Shown here piece by piece: positions 1-9,625 of a stretch of 64,000 nucleotides of DNA (within the stretch, counting starts at the first letter, position 1; the number at the start of each line of letters is the position of its first letter). The notes under the pieces were generated by a model. That model did not search any database and was not told the DNA's origin. It saw only the letters and a list, made by a program, of their open reading frames with translations. A program made the position numbers and the translations under genes. Source of the DNA: Candidatus Rhodoferax bjergmarkensis (lineage in GTDB: Bacteria > Pseudomonadota > Gammaproteobacteria > Burkholderiales > Burkholderiaceae_C); contig JADJFX010000002.1 in the NCBI GenBank assembly GCA_016708345.1, forward strand, positions 496,001-560,000. Direction: 5' to 3'.

Positions 1-240
1 CTTCCCGGTCGCTTGCACGCCCTACGCGCCGCCGTCTGCGCGCCCTTGTGGCTGTCGTGGCACCGTGGCATTGGTCAGGCGCTGCGCGCTGTGTGCTTGG
101 TCAGTGGCCTGCGGCCAGTCATGTGGTGTGTGCCCCCGCCCACCCTTGTGCTTCGCCGCTGCGCGGCATCAGCCCTGCGCTGGTCTGCCCGTCCGCCCCC
201 AAGGGGCTCCCTCAGCCCCGCGCCTTGGTTGTTGGGTTCT

Positions 241-287
241 GCTACAGGTTTTGTAGCTGGTCACGCACGGAAAACGGGGGCTACAGG
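241..287 (+). repeat. Palindromic element copy (intergenic)
   Basis: GCTAC, nine bases, AGCTG, then CACGCAC and GGGGGC follow the spacing of the copies inside gcvT and gcvP. Read in the sense frame it would give A-T-G-F-V-A-G-H-A-R-K-T-G-A, parallel to the gcvT peptide A-T-K-I-L-A-A-L-A-Q-S-T-G-A. Confidence 0.6.
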
Positions 288-298
288 CCTAGCGGCCT

Positions 299-324
299 GT
301 AAGCCAGCGTGACCGCTGGCTTAC
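299..324. other. Hairpin downstream of the KilA-N gene
   Basis: A perfect 10-bp stem, GTAAGCCAGC / GCTGGCTTAC, surrounds a 6-base loop. It lies 11 bases past the stop of the minus-strand KilA-N gene, but there is no T-tract on that strand, so it is at best a weak or Rho-assisted terminator. Confidence 0.35.
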
Positions 325-335
325 TTTCGTTCCAG

Positions 336-950
336 CTAATTCAGCAGCGGCTTGTTTTCCAAACTCTTGATACTTGGGTTTGACAGCAACGATGTGAGCT
401 GACTTCTAGCCAAAGTGTTCAACATCACAAGCCTATCGCTCTGGCTCATCTGTTGCTGGATAAGCAAAGCGTTCTGGCTTTCCAGGCTGGACATCACAAC
501 CAGTTGTTCCATGGTCGCGTTGTCCCGAATGTTGCCCTCAGCCTCAGGGTTGGCAGTGCGCCATTCCTTAGCGGTCATCCCAAACAGCGCTTTGTTCAAA
601 ATGTCTGCCTCGTTGGCATACACAAATCCAATTTGCGCGCCAGTGAGTTGGGCCGGGATCAAATGTTCTTTGACGGCGTCCGTATGAACCCTGTACTGCA
701 CTTTTGCCAGCGAGCGGCGGATGCTCCACTCAATCCCGCCGGAAAGCGCCTCTTGCTCTTTGAAACGCTGGAATTCCTTGATCAGGTACAGCTTGAACTC
801 AGGGCTCAACCAGGAACCGAATTCAAAGGCAATGTCTTTGTGGGCATACGTTCCGCCGTACCGGCCAGCCTTGGCGATTAGGCCAATACCGTTGGTTTCC
901 TGATTCCAGGCACGGACAGACAAGGTGAAACGGTTCAATCCGGCCTTACT
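336..950 (-). pseudogene. KilA-N domain protein, C-terminal part (5' end lost)
   Basis: The reading frame from about 947 down to 336 encodes a typical KilA-N protein, about 203 residues. It has the FTLSVRAWNQETNGIG segment, then GRYGGTYAHKDIAFEFGSWL and FKLYLIKEFQRFKEQE, followed by a helical C-terminal region. KilA-N is a DNA-binding domain of phage antirepressor-like proteins. The frame continues upstream into a homopolymer-rich stretch (951-1375) that cannot be real coding sequence, so the N-terminal DNA-binding part is missing or unreadable. Its position beside a tRNA gene suggests a phage-derived island. I cannot tell whether the gene is truncated in the organism or only in this assembly. 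Confidence 0.7.
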
Positions 951-1375
951 TCTACCTCCTCCCCGGGGAGGGAAAAAATGGGGTTGTTTGGGCGCCCCCC
1001 GGGGGGCCGCCCCCCCCCCGGGGCTTTTTTTGGCCACCCCCGACCCGTCCCGACCCCGCCGGGCCCGGGCGCCCCTTTCCCACCACTTAAGGGGGGGGGG
1101 GGTGGTCCCCTTGGCGGTGGGGGGGGGTACCATGCTCTCCGGGGGCCCCCGCTTTTTTTTGGGTGGGGGTTTTTCCCCCGGGGGGTGTGTTTTTGTGGGG
1201 TGGGGGCGGAAAACCCCGGGCTCAGCAAGAACCCACACCCCCCACAAGCCCAAGGGCCGATTCCCCGGGGGGGGGTTGGGGGGGGGGGGGGGGGGGGGTT
1301 TGGGGGGGGGGGGGGGGTGGGGGGGGGGGGGTGGAAAAAAAAAAAAAGGGGGCCGAAGAAGAAAGGACTCAGCCC
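951..1375. other. Homopolymer-rich artefact-like stretch
   Basis: Base composition changes abruptly to long runs of G and C (many of 7-20 bases) ending in a run of 13 A. Six-frame translation gives only Gly/Pro/Arg-rich low complexity. The left edge cuts the KilA-N frame and the right edge stops just before the tRNA. Such runs are typical of low-quality read ends or poly-G base-calling, not of a Burkholderiales chromosome. The join between the KilA-N fragment and the tRNA should therefore not be trusted. Confidence 0.75.
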
Positions 1376-1402
1376 CTTTCGAAGCTAAGTCCTTGATTCA
1401 TA

Positions 1403-1479
1403 TGGTCGGTGTGAAAGGATTCGAACCTTCGACCCCTTGCACCCCATGCAAGTGCGCTACCAGGCTGCGCCACACACCG
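1403..1479 (-). tRNA. tRNA-Pro (anticodon GGG), CCA encoded
   Basis: The reverse complement folds as a full cloverleaf. The acceptor is CGGTGTG / CACACCG followed by A and the encoded CCA. The D-arm contains GCGC-AGCCTGGTA-GCGC, the anticodon stem is CTTGC / GCAAG with the loop ATGGGGT, and the T-arm carries GGTTCGAATCC. The middle three bases of the loop read GGG, so it decodes CCC proline codons. It is 77 nt long and lies 38 bases downstream of the MerR-family gene on the same strand. tRNA 3' ends are frequent phage attachment sites, and a phage-type gene lies on that side. Confidence 0.95.
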
Positions 1480-1517
1480 ATCTAGCCCTGCATTATATCC
1501 TGTATAACTACTGTTAA

Positions 1518-1967
1518 TTAGCGGACAAGCGAGAGCAGATCGCGGATTTCAGAAAGTTCTCTTCGAACATACAACATTCGATCTGCTGTTGAAATCGACA
1601 AATCACCAGTTTGGCTGACTTCGAATTCATCCAATTCTGAATCACCCATTTCAGTCACTTCAACGCCTTCCAGCAAAACATCCCCATTTCGCACTTTGTC
1701 GCGCTCGGTTTGCATCACCTCTTGCATTTTGTTACGTGCACCGCTAATGGTAAAACCTTGGTCGTAAAGCAGATCCCGAATGCGGCGGATCATTAATACT
1801 TCATGGTGCTGGTAATAACGCCGATTGCCACGTCGCTTCATCGGGCGCAGTTGCGTAAACTCTTGCTCCCAATAACGAAGCACATGAGGTTTCACGCCGC
1901 ATAAATCACCTACTTCGCCAATGGTGAAGTAGCGTTTAACGGGAATGGGAGGAAGCGAATTCTCCAT
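1518..1967 (-). CDS. MerR-family transcriptional regulator
   Basis: The protein has about 149 residues from the ATG at 1967; the frame opens further up only with a TTG. The N-terminal winged helix-turn-helix reads YFTIGEVGDLCGVKPHVLRY (about residues 12-31) and continues with WEQEF and RRGNRRYY, the usual MerR DNA-binding pattern. A helical segment with IRRIRDLLYDQGFTISGA follows. No metal-binding Cys cluster is visible, so the effector is unknown. The gene is the last protein gene of the thrS-to-ihfA operon, which is a conserved place for this MerR-like gene in Burkholderiales. Co-transcription with ihfA and pheT is inferred from orientation. Confidence 0.85.
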   Translation of the reverse strand: MENSLPPIPVKRYFTIGEVGDLCGVKPHVLRYWEQEFTQLRPMKRRGNRRYYQHHEVLMIRRIRDLLYDQGFTISGARNKMQEVMQTERDKVRNGDVLLEGVEVTEMGDSELDEFEVSQTGDLSISTADRMLYVRRELSEIRDLLSLVR

Positions 1968-2075
1968 TGAAATCAATGATATCCGAAGCAAACTTCTAGC
2001 TTACTCTAAATTAATCTAACTGTTGCATGTAAAGATGTCACGGGTCCTGATAGCGCCTAAATGCAAAAACACATG

Positions 2076-2411
2076 CTAAATCACTGTCGACGAGCGACCT
2101 TCGTCCTGAATCTGATCCTTCAGTTTGTGACTTGCATGAAATGTCACAACGCGCCGAGCCTGAATGGGGATGGATTCACCCGTTCGAGGATTACGCCCAG
2201 GGCGAGGTGCCTTGGTGCGAATCTGAAAATTGCCAAAACCAGTCAATTTAACATCGTCACCTTCCACCAACCCTACACAGATAAGGTCAAAAAAAGCATC
2301 AACCATGTCCTTGGATTCACGTTTGTTCAAGCCAATTTGCTCAAACAAAAGATCCGCCAATTGCGCTTTGGTCAGCGCTGGTGTTTCGAGACTGTCAACC
2401 GAGATGTCCAT
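2076..2411 (-). CDS. ihfA: Integration host factor subunit alpha
   Basis: This 111-residue HU/IHF-family protein carries the central GFGNFQIRTKAPRPGRNPRT segment, whose R-N-P beta-arm proline kinks DNA. IHF alpha pairs with IHF beta to bend DNA by roughly 160 degrees in recombination, replication and promoter regulation. It is slightly longer at the N-terminus than the E. coli protein. The start at 2411 has a GAGG ribosome-binding site. It lies 37 bases after pheT on the same strand, the classical pheST-ihfA arrangement. Confidence 0.97.
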   Translation of the reverse strand: MDISVDSLETPALTKAQLADLLFEQIGLNKRESKDMVDAFFDLICVGLVEGDDVKLTGFGNFQIRTKAPRPGRNPRTGESIPIQARRVVTFHASHKLKDQIQDEGRSSTVI

Positions 2412-2448
2412 TTAATCCTCGTTTCTCGCTTGCACGAATAGTCATCTC

Positions 2449-4887
2449 TCAAGCACGCTGACGAGCGCCCAATGATCCTACCAATGAATTCACAATCGCT
2501 TGCACCGCCGAATCGATTTGCTCCTCGGTCAAAGTGGCGTTTTCGTTATTCAAGGTCAAACGCACCGCCATGCTTTTCTCAAGGCCCAACTGAGTTGTTG
2601 AATCTGCATCTTTGCCAGACTTGGGGCGATAGATGTCAAACAAGCTGGCATCGCGAAGCAAACCAGCTGTAGGCGCAGCCCAAACGGCGTCCATCACAGA
2701 TGCATGGGTGACTTTCTCATCAACCATCACGGCTATATCACGCTCCACCGCTTGGTGCTTGGAAACGACCTTGAACATCGGCACCTTACGCTGGAGCACA
2801 GCATCAAGCTCCAGCTCAAACATAACCGGCGTTTGAGCCAGATCGTACGACTGACACCATTTGGGATGCAGTTCCCCCATAAAACCTACTGCCACACCGT
2901 CCAACAGGATACGGGCACAGCGACCTGGATGCATGGCAGGGTGTTCAGCCGGGGAAAAGCTTGCTTTGAGTGGTGCGAGCAATGACTCGACATCACCTTT
3001 GACGTCAAAGAAGTCGACGCCCTGCTCTTTGCGGCCCCACTGCAATGCATCGGCACTACCACACACCATACCGGCAACGCGCATGGGCTGTGCAAAGCCT
3101 TCAACGGTCGTGTCAGTATTTTTAACTGAGGCGTCACGCAAAAACACGCGCCCGAGCTCAAAAACACGCACACGCTGAGCTTTGCGATCTAGGTTGAATT
3201 TCAAAACTTGTAGCAAGGAACCCAACAAAGACGAGCGCATAACGCTCATTTGACTGGCAATGGGGTTGATCAGTTTAATTGGAGTGGGGTTACCACTGAG
3301 CTCATGTTCCCAGCGTTCTTCGACAAAGCTGAAATTAATGGTTTCCTGATAGCCCATCCCGGCAAGTGAACGGCGCACGGAAAACGGACTGCGCTGAGCC
3401 TCGGCCCTAATTTTGGCCATGATGGGGGCCAATGGAGGCGTTTGCGGCAGGTTGTTGTAGCCCACCATGCGGGCAACTTCCTCGATCAGATCCTCCTCTA
3501 TTTGCAGATCAAAGCGGTAGGACGGTGGCGTCACTGTGACGATGCCATCGCCTTGAGTGACTGGCGGCCCCAAGCGTGTGAGGGCATCAGCACATTGCGC
3601 CTGACTTAAAGGCATGCCAATGACCTTGCTGGCACGCGCCACACGCAAGGTCACGGCGGCGGCGGCAGGCATATTGACTTGCAGGTCGTCTATCGGTCCA
3701 CAGACGGTGCTGGTGGTGCCACAGATGTCCACAATCAACTGCGTTATGCGTTCGATGTGCTCCACAAGGTGACTCGGGTCGACCCCACGTTCAAACCGAT
3801 GACCCGCATCGGTCGAAAAATTGAATCGGCGCGAGCGCCCAGCAATGGCCTTGGGCCACCAGAAAGCGGCCTCCAGATAAACATGTTGGGTGTCATCAGA
3901 CACCGCCGTTGCGTCGCCACCCATGATGCCGGCGAGAGACTCGACCTGAACATCGTCGGCAATCACGCCCACCTTGTCATCCACCGTCACGGTGTTGCCA
4001 TTGAGCAGCTTGACTTGTTCGCCTGCCTTGCCCCAACGCACATCCAGACCACCCTGAATTTTGTTCAAATCAAAAATGTGGGATGGACGACCCAACTCAA
4101 ACATGACGTAATTGGAAATATCCACCAGCGCCGAAACACTGCGCTGACCGCAACGAGCCAAACGGTCGACCATCCACTGCGGCGTGCTAGCCTGGGGGTT
4201 GACGTTACGCACAACGCGTCCGGCAAAACGGCCACACAAATCAATGTCACTCACCTTGACGGGCAATTTATCCGCACTGCCGACACTGACGGCTGGAAAA
4301 CTGAGGGTTTTCAATGGAGATCCGGTCAGGGCAGCCACTTCACGCGCAACGCCGTACACGCTCAGGCAATGGGCCAGATTGGGCGTGAGTTTGAGGGTGA
4401 ACAAGGTGTCGTCCAGATTCAAATGCTTGCGAATATCTTGGCCCAAAGGTGCATCACCAGCAAGCTCCAGCAAACCCCCATGATCTTCCGACAGTTTCAG
4501 TTCACGGGCTGAGCAAAGCATGCCTTGGCTTTCCACGCCACGCAGCTTACCGACCTTGATCAGGAATGGTTTTCCATCGTCGCCGGGAGGCAGTTCGGCA
4601 CCTACCATTGCGCACGGCACCTTGATGCCGACTCGGGCGTTGGGTGCACCGCAAACAATATCAAGCAATGCAGCCTGCCCCACATCCACCTTGCACACAC
4701 GCAGACGATCCGCGTTCGGATGCTGCACAGCTTCCTTGATCTCACCCACAACGATGTTGGTAAACGGTGGCGCAACGGTTTTGAGTTCTTCAACTTCAAG
4801 ACCCGCCATGGTGAGCGTTTCTGCGAGTTGTTCAGTGGACAGTGGCGGATTACAAAATTCGCGCAGCCAGGATTCGGGGAATTGCAT
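2449..4887 (-). CDS. pheT: Phenylalanyl-tRNA synthetase beta subunit
   Basis: The 812-residue length is normal for the bacterial beta subunit. It starts with MQFPESWLREF, then has the OB-fold tRNA-binding domain (about 40-150), the B3/B4 editing domain (about 210-390), B5 (about 410-480) and a C-terminal ferredoxin-like anticodon-recognition domain (about 715-808, with the KHQAVERDIAVMVDE segment). With PheS it forms the alpha2-beta2 enzyme that charges tRNA-Phe and edits mischarged Tyr. It is 81 bases downstream of pheS. The gap holds two short inverted repeats but no clear terminator. Confidence 0.97.
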   Translation of the reverse strand: MQFPESWLREFCNPPLSTEQLAETLTMAGLEVEELKTVAPPFTNIVVGEIKEAVQHPNADRLRVCKVDVGQAALLDIVCGAPNARVGIKVPCAMVGAELPPGDDGKPFLIKVGKLRGVESQGMLCSARELKLSEDHGGLLELAGDAPLGQDIRKHLNLDDTLFTLKLTPNLAHCLSVYGVAREVAALTGSPLKTLSFPAVSVGSADKLPVKVSDIDLCGRFAGRVVRNVNPQASTPQWMVDRLARCGQRSVSALVDISNYVMFELGRPSHIFDLNKIQGGLDVRWGKAGEQVKLLNGNTVTVDDKVGVIADDVQVESLAGIMGGDATAVSDDTQHVYLEAAFWWPKAIAGRSRRFNFSTDAGHRFERGVDPSHLVEHIERITQLIVDICGTTSTVCGPIDDLQVNMPAAAAVTLRVARASKVIGMPLSQAQCADALTRLGPPVTQGDGIVTVTPPSYRFDLQIEEDLIEEVARMVGYNNLPQTPPLAPIMAKIRAEAQRSPFSVRRSLAGMGYQETINFSFVEERWEHELSGNPTPIKLINPIASQMSVMRSSLLGSLLQVLKFNLDRKAQRVRVFELGRVFLRDASVKNTDTTVEGFAQPMRVAGMVCGSADALQWGRKEQGVDFFDVKGDVESLLAPLKASFSPAEHPAMHPGRCARILLDGVAVGFMGELHPKWCQSYDLAQTPVMFELELDAVLQRKVPMFKVVSKHQAVERDIAVMVDEKVTHASVMDAVWAAPTAGLLRDASLFDIYRPKSGKDADSTTQLGLEKSMAVRLTLNNENATLTEEQIDSAVQAIVNSLVGSLGARQRA

Positions 4888-4968
4888 AGTCTTTATTCAG
4901 TTGAGAACGGGGCTAGCCCCTGCTTTACTGCGGACAGTTCCGCAAAATATCTCTAATGGATCAGTAAA

Positions 4969-6045
4969 TTACTGGAATTGGGACAAAAACCGTATGTCAC
5001 CGTCAAAAAACAGGCGCAAATCATTCACGCCGTAGCGCAGCATGGTGAGCCGATCCGGTCCCATACCAAAGGCAAATCCGATATATCTCTCAGGGTCCAG
5101 TCCCATGTTGCGAATCACGTTGGGATGGACCTGACCGGAACCGGCCACTTCGAGCCAACGACCAGAGAGTGGGCCACTTTGAAACTGAATGTCGATTTCG
5201 GCACTCGGCTCGGTGAACGGGAAGAAACTGGGGCGAAATCTCAACACCAAGTCATCCGACTCAAAGAAGGTTCGGCAGAAGTCGGTAAAAACAAACTTGA
5301 GGTCCTTGAAACTGACGTTCTCCCCCACCCACAAGCCTTCGCACTGATGAAACATGGGTGAATGAGTGGCGTCGCTGTCGACACGGTAGGTGCGCCCGGG
5401 TGCAATGACGCGAATCTCGGGCATAGCGCCTGAGAACAAACCTTCCGTCGCCTGCGCACCTTCAACTGCCGCACGGTGTTGTTTGACATGCTGAACCGCA
5501 TAGCGAATTTGCATAGGACTGGTGTGGGTGCGCAAAAGATTGGGCGCAGCGGCCGAGCCACCTTCCACGTAGAAGGTGTCGTGCATGGATCGTGCGGGAT
5601 GATCTTCTGGCGTATTCAAGGCCGTGAAGTTGAACCAGTCGGTTTCAATTTCAGGGCCTTGGGCCACCTCAAACCCCATGGAGCCAAAAATACTCTCAAT
5701 ACGCTCCAAAGTCAGGGACACCGGGTGCAAACCGCCCTGCCCTCGCTGGCGACCCGGCAATGTAACGTCCAGTGCCTCAGCTTGCAGCTGAGACTGCAAT
5801 TGAGCCTCGGCCAGTGCCTGGCGACGTTGGTTCAAAGCCGCTTCAATGGCCTGCTTGGCGAGGTTGATAGCGGCACCGCGCGACTTTTTCTCGTCAACGC
5901 TCAAAGCAGCCATGCCCTTCATCAATTCAGTGATGCGCCCAGACTTGCCAAGAAATAATGCCTTGGCGTTTTCAAGGTCTGCGGGCGTAGCAGCCTGTTC
6001 GAATGCGACTTTGGCGCTGTCAACAACGACGTTCAACTCGTTCAT
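4969..6045 (-). CDS. pheS: Phenylalanyl-tRNA synthetase alpha subunit
   Basis: The protein has 358 residues from the ATG at 6045 ([15 protein letters not shown]). The open frame extends 22 codons further, but those residues are not family-like. An N-terminal coiled coil (1-100) precedes the class II catalytic core with [16 protein letters not shown] (motif 1 region), [18 protein letters not shown] (motif 2) and [17 protein letters not shown] (motif 3). It forms the catalytic subunit of the Phe-tRNA ligase with pheT downstream. A terminator-like hairpin lies between rplT and this gene (6114-6148), so expression may be attenuated or partly uncoupled from the ribosomal genes. Confidence 0.97.
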   Translation of the reverse strand: MNELNVVVDSAKVAFEQAATPADLENAKALFLGKSGRITELMKGMAALSVDEKKSRGAAINLAKQAIEAALNQRRQALAEAQLQSQLQAEALDVTLPGRQRGQGGLHPVSLTLERIESIFGSMGFEVAQGPEIETDWFNFTALNTPEDHPARSMHDTFYVEGGSAAAPNLLRTHTSPMQIRYAVQHVKQHRAAVEGAQATEGLFSGAMPEIRVIAPGRTYRVDSDATHSPMFHQCEGLWVGENVSFKDLKFVFTDFCRTFFESDDLVLRFRPSFFPFTEPSAEIDIQFQSGPLSGRWLEVAGSGQVHPNVIRNMGLDPERYIGFAFGMGPDRLTMLRYGVNDLRLFFDGDIRFLSQFQ

Positions 6046-6113
6046 AATTTCTCTTGGTGCTGTGACATTACTTGTTGTGCAAGCCAGTCTTCTCTGAAAC
6101 TTTGTAATCATTG

Positions 6114-6148
6114 AAAAAGGGCTAGTGCCTTTTCAAGCTCTAGCCCTT
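6114..6148 (-). terminator. Terminator-like hairpin between rplT and pheS
   Basis: On the minus strand AAGGGCTAGAGC and GCACTAGCCCTT form a 12-bp stem with one mismatch and an 8-base loop, followed by five T. It stands about 50 bases after rplT and about 70 before pheS inside a co-directional operon, so it may reduce read-through or act as an attenuator. I see no Phe-rich leader peptide like pheL. Confidence 0.6.
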
Positions 6149-6197
6149 GTTTCTTGTGCGCGGAGTGTTACTTAAACAATAGCACTCTACCGTGAAC

Positions 6198-6557
6198 TCA
6201 AGCAGCCAGCTTGGCCTTGACTTGCTCCACGATGCCCGCAAATGCGGCCATGTCATGCACAGCGATATCGGACAAAACCTTGCGGTCGATCTCGATGCTC
6301 GCCTTCTTCAGACCGTTGGCGAACTGGCTGTAGGTCATGCCACACTGACGAGCAGCAGCATTGATACGGGCAATCCACAACTGGCGGAAGACGCGCTTTT
6401 TGGTACGGCGATCACGGTAGGCATATTGCCCGGCCTTCATCACCGCTTCTTTGGCGACGCGGAAGACATTACCGCGGCGACCGCGAAAACCTTTTGCAAG
6501 GGCCAGAACTTTTTTGTGGCGGGCGCGAGCCGTTACACCACGTTTGACGCGAGGCAT
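6198..6557 (-). CDS. rplT: 50S ribosomal protein L20
   Basis: This 119-residue, very basic protein begins [18 protein letters not shown] and contains [20 protein letters not shown] and [18 protein letters not shown], standard for L20. It binds 23S rRNA early in large-subunit assembly and, in E. coli, represses its own operon by binding the rpmI leader. It follows rpmI by 25 bases. The same control is possible here, since a 199-base gap precedes rpmI, but I did not confirm the pseudoknot. Confidence 0.97.
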   Translation of the reverse strand: MPRVKRGVTARARHKKVLALAKGFRGRRGNVFRVAKEAVMKAGQYAYRDRRTKKRVFRQLWIARINAAARQCGMTYSQFANGLKKASIEIDRKVLSDIAVHDMAAFAGIVEQVKAKLAA

Positions 6558-6582
6558 GTGATTACTCCTTGTTCGTCGTTAA

Positions 6583-6786
6583 TTAAAGACCACGGCCTGG
6601 CAGCATCTGTGCCATGCGACCCATATCGGTCTCATGTACAGCTGTTGATCCACGCAAATGGCGTTTATTTTTGGTGGTCTTCTTGGTCAGAATGTGACGT
6701 TTGAAGGCTTGACCGCGTTTGACGGTTCCACCTGGACGGACGCGGAAGCGTTTTTTCGCCGCGCTCTTGGTCTTCATTTTGGGCAT
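6583..6786 (-). CDS. rpmI: 50S ribosomal protein L35
   Basis: The protein has 67 residues, starting [20 protein letters not shown]. The frame stays open upstream, but the start at 6786 gives the family N-terminus and lies 7 bases after an AAGGAG site. Another ATG two codons earlier lies almost on top of that site and is unlikely to be used. L35 is a small basic large-subunit protein encoded between infC and rplT, as here. Confidence 0.96.
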   Translation of the reverse strand: MPKMKTKSAAKKRFRVRPGGTVKRGQAFKRHILTKKTTKNKRHLRGSTAVHETDMGRMAQMLPGRGL

Positions 6787-6985
6787 ATTCATGCTCCTTT
6801 TCATTGTGCTCGTGAGGCGTCTGCAAACTACTTGCAGCCTTGTTGGCCCCGAGCCACTTTTAAGTTGTGCTATAAAATTTGACGTCTTTCCAGAGACGTT
6901 ATCCAAACACAACCCGCTTGACGAGTGCTACCTCGTCACCTCTTGCTGCACACCGATTTACACAAACCAATGCACTGCAAAACCT

Positions 6986-7579
6986 TTATGGCGCAGCAGC
7001 AGGTGCTACGTCAACCGACGGTTTCGTCGAAATTTTCTTCTTGCCCGGCGCAATCATCATGATCATCTGGCGCCCTTCTAGCTTTGGAAACTGCTCGATC
7101 AAAATCAAATCACCCAATTCAGTGCGAATGCGATTCAACAAGGCCATGCCAATTTCTTGATGGGTAATCTCTCGCCCCCGAAACCGCAATGTAATTTTGC
7201 ACTTATCACCATCCGCCAAAAAGCGCTTGATGTTGCGCAATTTGATGTTGTAGTCGCCGTCATCGGTACCCGGACGGAACTTGATCTCTTTGATTTCTAT
7301 CACCGTCTGCTTGGCTTTCGCCTCGGCCGCCTTTTTCTGCTCTTGGTACTTGAACTTGCCGTAGTCCATCAAACGACACACAGGGGGCGTCGCAGTGGCG
7401 GCTATTTCAACCAAGTCAACATCCAACTCACCGGCCAAGCGCAACGCCTCCATCAGGCTGACGACGCCAAGTGGCTCGTTTTCGACTCCGGAGAGTCGAA
7501 CCTCGGGCGCCATGATTTCACGGTTCAGGCGGTGTTTGCGTTCTTCGCGGTGACGACGGTCACGAAATTCAGTAACGAT
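6986..7579 (-). CDS. infC: Translation initiation factor IF-3 (ATC start codon)
   Basis: From the first ATG (7513) the protein would be 175 residues and lack the conserved N-terminal segment. Reading 22 codons further up gives the basic N-terminus with [19 protein letters not shown] and reaches an ATC codon at 7579, two codons after an in-frame TGA. No ATG, GTG or TTG is available in a suitable place, so ATC is the best start, with AAGGA 8 bases before it. Infrequent AUU/AUC starts on infC let IF-3 repress its own translation in other bacteria. Both IF-3 domains follow, with [19 protein letters not shown] and [18 protein letters not shown]. The product is 197 residues. Confidence 0.93.
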   Translation of the reverse strand: MVTEFRDRRHREERKHRLNREIMAPEVRLSGVENEPLGVVSLMEALRLAGELDVDLVEIAATATPPVCRLMDYGKFKYQEQKKAAEAKAKQTVIEIKEIKFRPGTDDGDYNIKLRNIKRFLADGDKCKITLRFRGREITHQEIGMALLNRIRTELGDLILIEQFPKLEGRQMIMMIAPGKKKISTKPSVDVAPAAAP

Positions 7580-7594
7580 GGCTCAGTCCTTCAT
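7577..7594 (-). promoter_or_regulatory. infC translation start region: AAGGA, micro-ORF and ATC
   Basis: The minus strand reads ATGAAGGACTGAGCCATC. The AAGGA (7587-7591) serves the ATC start, and ATG-AAG-GAC-TGA forms a three-codon frame that is in phase with infC and stops two codons before it. Whether the micro-ORF is translated is unknown. Confidence 0.6.
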
Positions 7595-7669
7595 AAATTT
7601 TTGCTACGAAAATCGCAGCGACAAACGTCGGGTACACGCAAACAAAATGCTGCCTTGCTTGATACCAGC

Positions 7670-9595
7670 TTAGACAACAGACTTGTGAGTAAGGTCACTT
7701 GCGATTTTTTGCACGAATGCATCGAGAGACATTACACCGAGGTCTTGACCACCTCGGGCGCGCACTGCAACGGTACCTGCCGCTTTTTCCTTGTCACCCA
7801 CGACAAGAATAAAGGGCAGCTTCTGCATTGAATGCTCCCGTATTTTATACGTAATTTTCTCGTTACGCAGATCGGTGATGACTCTAAGCTCTTGATTTGG
7901 CAGTGATTTTTTCAATGTTTCGACGATTTCGCGACAGTAATCGGCTTGTGCATCGGTGATATTGAGCACTGCAACCTGCACCGGGGCCAGCCAAAGCGGC
8001 AGCGCTCCGGCACTTTCTTCAATCAAAATACCAATAAAACGCTCCAAACTACCGACGATGGCACGGTGTAACATGACCGGCCTGTGGCGTGCACCATCCT
8101 CCCCCACATACTCAGCATCAAGCCGTTCTGGCATTGAAAAATCAACCTGAATGGTGCCACATTGCCAATGACGACCAATCGCATCTTTCAGCGTGTATTC
8201 GATCTTGGGGCCATAAAACGCCCCCTCTCCTGGTGAAATTTCAAATTCACAACCAGCGGCACGCAAGCTCTCTACAAGAGCTGCTTCTGCCTTGTCCCAA
8301 ACCTCGTCGGAACCGATCCGCTGTTCAGGACGGGTCGCAATCTTGTAGATAATATTCTTGAAACCGAAGTCGGCATAAACCTTTTGCAGTAGGGCCGTGT
8401 AATCGACGCACTCCTGCAAAATCTGATCTTCGGTGCAAAAAATGTGACCATCATCCTGGGTAAAGCCACGCACCCGCATGATGCCGTGCAAGCCACCCGA
8501 GGGCTCATTGCGGTGACACTGGCCGAACTCGCCAAAACGCAGTGGCAGATCACGGTAACTTTTGATGCCTTGTTTGAAAATCAGGATGTGCCCAGGGCAA
8601 TTCATCGGCTTCAAGGCGTATTCACGTTTTTCCGACTCGGTGATAAACATGTTCTCGCGGTACTTGTCCCAATGACCGGTCTTTTCCCACAAACCTTTGT
8701 CAATGATCTGCGGCCCCTTGACTTCTTGGTAACCGTTGTCGCGGTAGACCTGACGCATGTACTGCTCGACACCCTGCCACAAGGTCCATCCTTTGGGGTG
8801 CCAGAACACCAATCCGGGCGCATGGTCGTCAATATGAAATAGATCCAACTCACGACCGAGCTTACGGTGGTCGCGCTTTTCAGCCTCTTCCAGCATGGTC
8901 AGGTGCTGCTGCAATTCGTCTTTGGTGGCCCATGCGGTTCCATAAACCCTCTGTAGCATTTCATTACGGTGGTCGCCGCGCCAGTAGGCACCAGCGAGTT
9001 TCATCAGTTTGAAATGTTTGAGTTTGCCGGTACTTGGCACATGGGGTCCGCGGCACAAATCCTCGAACTTGCCTTCGCGATACAGAGATACATCCTGGTC
9101 TGCAGGAATGCTGGCAATAATTTCGGCCTTGTAATGCTCGCCCAGACTCTTGAAATAAGTAACAGCCTCATCACGAGGCAGCACACGGCGAGTCACCGGC
9201 TCATCGAGCGCGGCCAGCGCCTGCATTTTCTTTTCAATGGCGACCAGATCTTCGGGGGTGAAGGGGCGTTTGTAGGAGAAGTCGTAAAAGAAACCGTGCT
9301 CAATCACCGGACCAATAGTGACCTGCGCATCGGGAAACAACTCCTTGACTGCATAGGCCAGCAAGTGGGCAGTGGAATGGCGAATGACTTCCAGACCATC
9401 GGCATCCTTGGCGGTCACGATGGACAAAGGGCTGTCTGCCTCGATCAGATAGCTTGTATCGACAAGCTTGCCGTCAATCTTGCCAGCCAACGCCGCCTTG
9501 GCCAATCCGGCACCTATGGAAGCAGCCACCTCAGCCACGGTAACGAGGCCGGGATAGTCGCGCAAAGAGCCGTCGGGTAGCGTAATTTGAACCAT
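7670..9595 (-). CDS. thrS: Threonyl-tRNA synthetase
   Basis: The protein has 641 residues from the ATG at 9595 ([16 protein letters not shown]). It contains an N-terminal TGS domain (1-62), the editing domain with [18 protein letters not shown], and a class II catalytic core with [18 protein letters not shown] carrying the zinc-binding Cys. The core continues with [14 protein letters not shown] and the C-terminal anticodon-binding domain (from about 540). It charges tRNA-Thr and removes mischarged Ser. It is the first gene of the operon running to ihfA. A terminator-like hairpin and a palindromic repeat lie directly upstream and may affect expression. Confidence 0.98.
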   Translation of the reverse strand: MVQITLPDGSLRDYPGLVTVAEVAASIGAGLAKAALAGKIDGKLVDTSYLIEADSPLSIVTAKDADGLEVIRHSTAHLLAYAVKELFPDAQVTIGPVIEHGFFYDFSYKRPFTPEDLVAIEKKMQALAALDEPVTRRVLPRDEAVTYFKSLGEHYKAEIIASIPADQDVSLYREGKFEDLCRGPHVPSTGKLKHFKLMKLAGAYWRGDHRNEMLQRVYGTAWATKDELQQHLTMLEEAEKRDHRKLGRELDLFHIDDHAPGLVFWHPKGWTLWQGVEQYMRQVYRDNGYQEVKGPQIIDKGLWEKTGHWDKYRENMFITESEKREYALKPMNCPGHILIFKQGIKSYRDLPLRFGEFGQCHRNEPSGGLHGIMRVRGFTQDDGHIFCTEDQILQECVDYTALLQKVYADFGFKNIIYKIATRPEQRIGSDEVWDKAEAALVESLRAAGCEFEISPGEGAFYGPKIEYTLKDAIGRHWQCGTIQVDFSMPERLDAEYVGEDGARHRPVMLHRAIVGSLERFIGILIEESAGALPLWLAPVQVAVLNITDAQADYCREIVETLKKSLPNQELRVITDLRNEKITYKIREHSMQKLPFILVVGDKEKAAGTVAVRARGGQDLGVMSLDAFVQKIASDLTHKSVV

Positions 9596-9625
9596 GGTGA
9601 TGCCAATGAATGAAGAAGTAGAAAA

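Larger units (their letters stand above)
1..335. other. No recognisable gene; GC-rich leading segment
   Basis: One open frame spans 13-312 on the plus strand, but its translation is rich in Arg, Ala, Pro and Cys, shows no domain I recognise and has overlapping alternatives in two other frames, so it is probably not a gene. The segment ends with one copy of the palindromic repeat family (241-287) and a hairpin (299-324) downstream of the KilA-N gene on the other strand. It may be a decayed or intergenic part of a phage-derived island. Confidence 0.5.

Noticed and set aside
13..312. Open frame of 99 codons at the left edge
   Set aside because: Composition-biased, with two further overlapping frames and no domain; its 3' part is only the repeat element.
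925..1485. Open frames through the G/C-run stretch
   Set aside because: They are products of homopolymer runs; the translations are Gly/Pro-rich low complexity and one even crosses the tRNA.
4888..4968. GGGGCTAGCCCC and GCGGAACTGTCCGC inverted repeats between pheS and pheT
   Set aside because: No T-run follows either, so I do not call a terminator; they may just be spacer structure.
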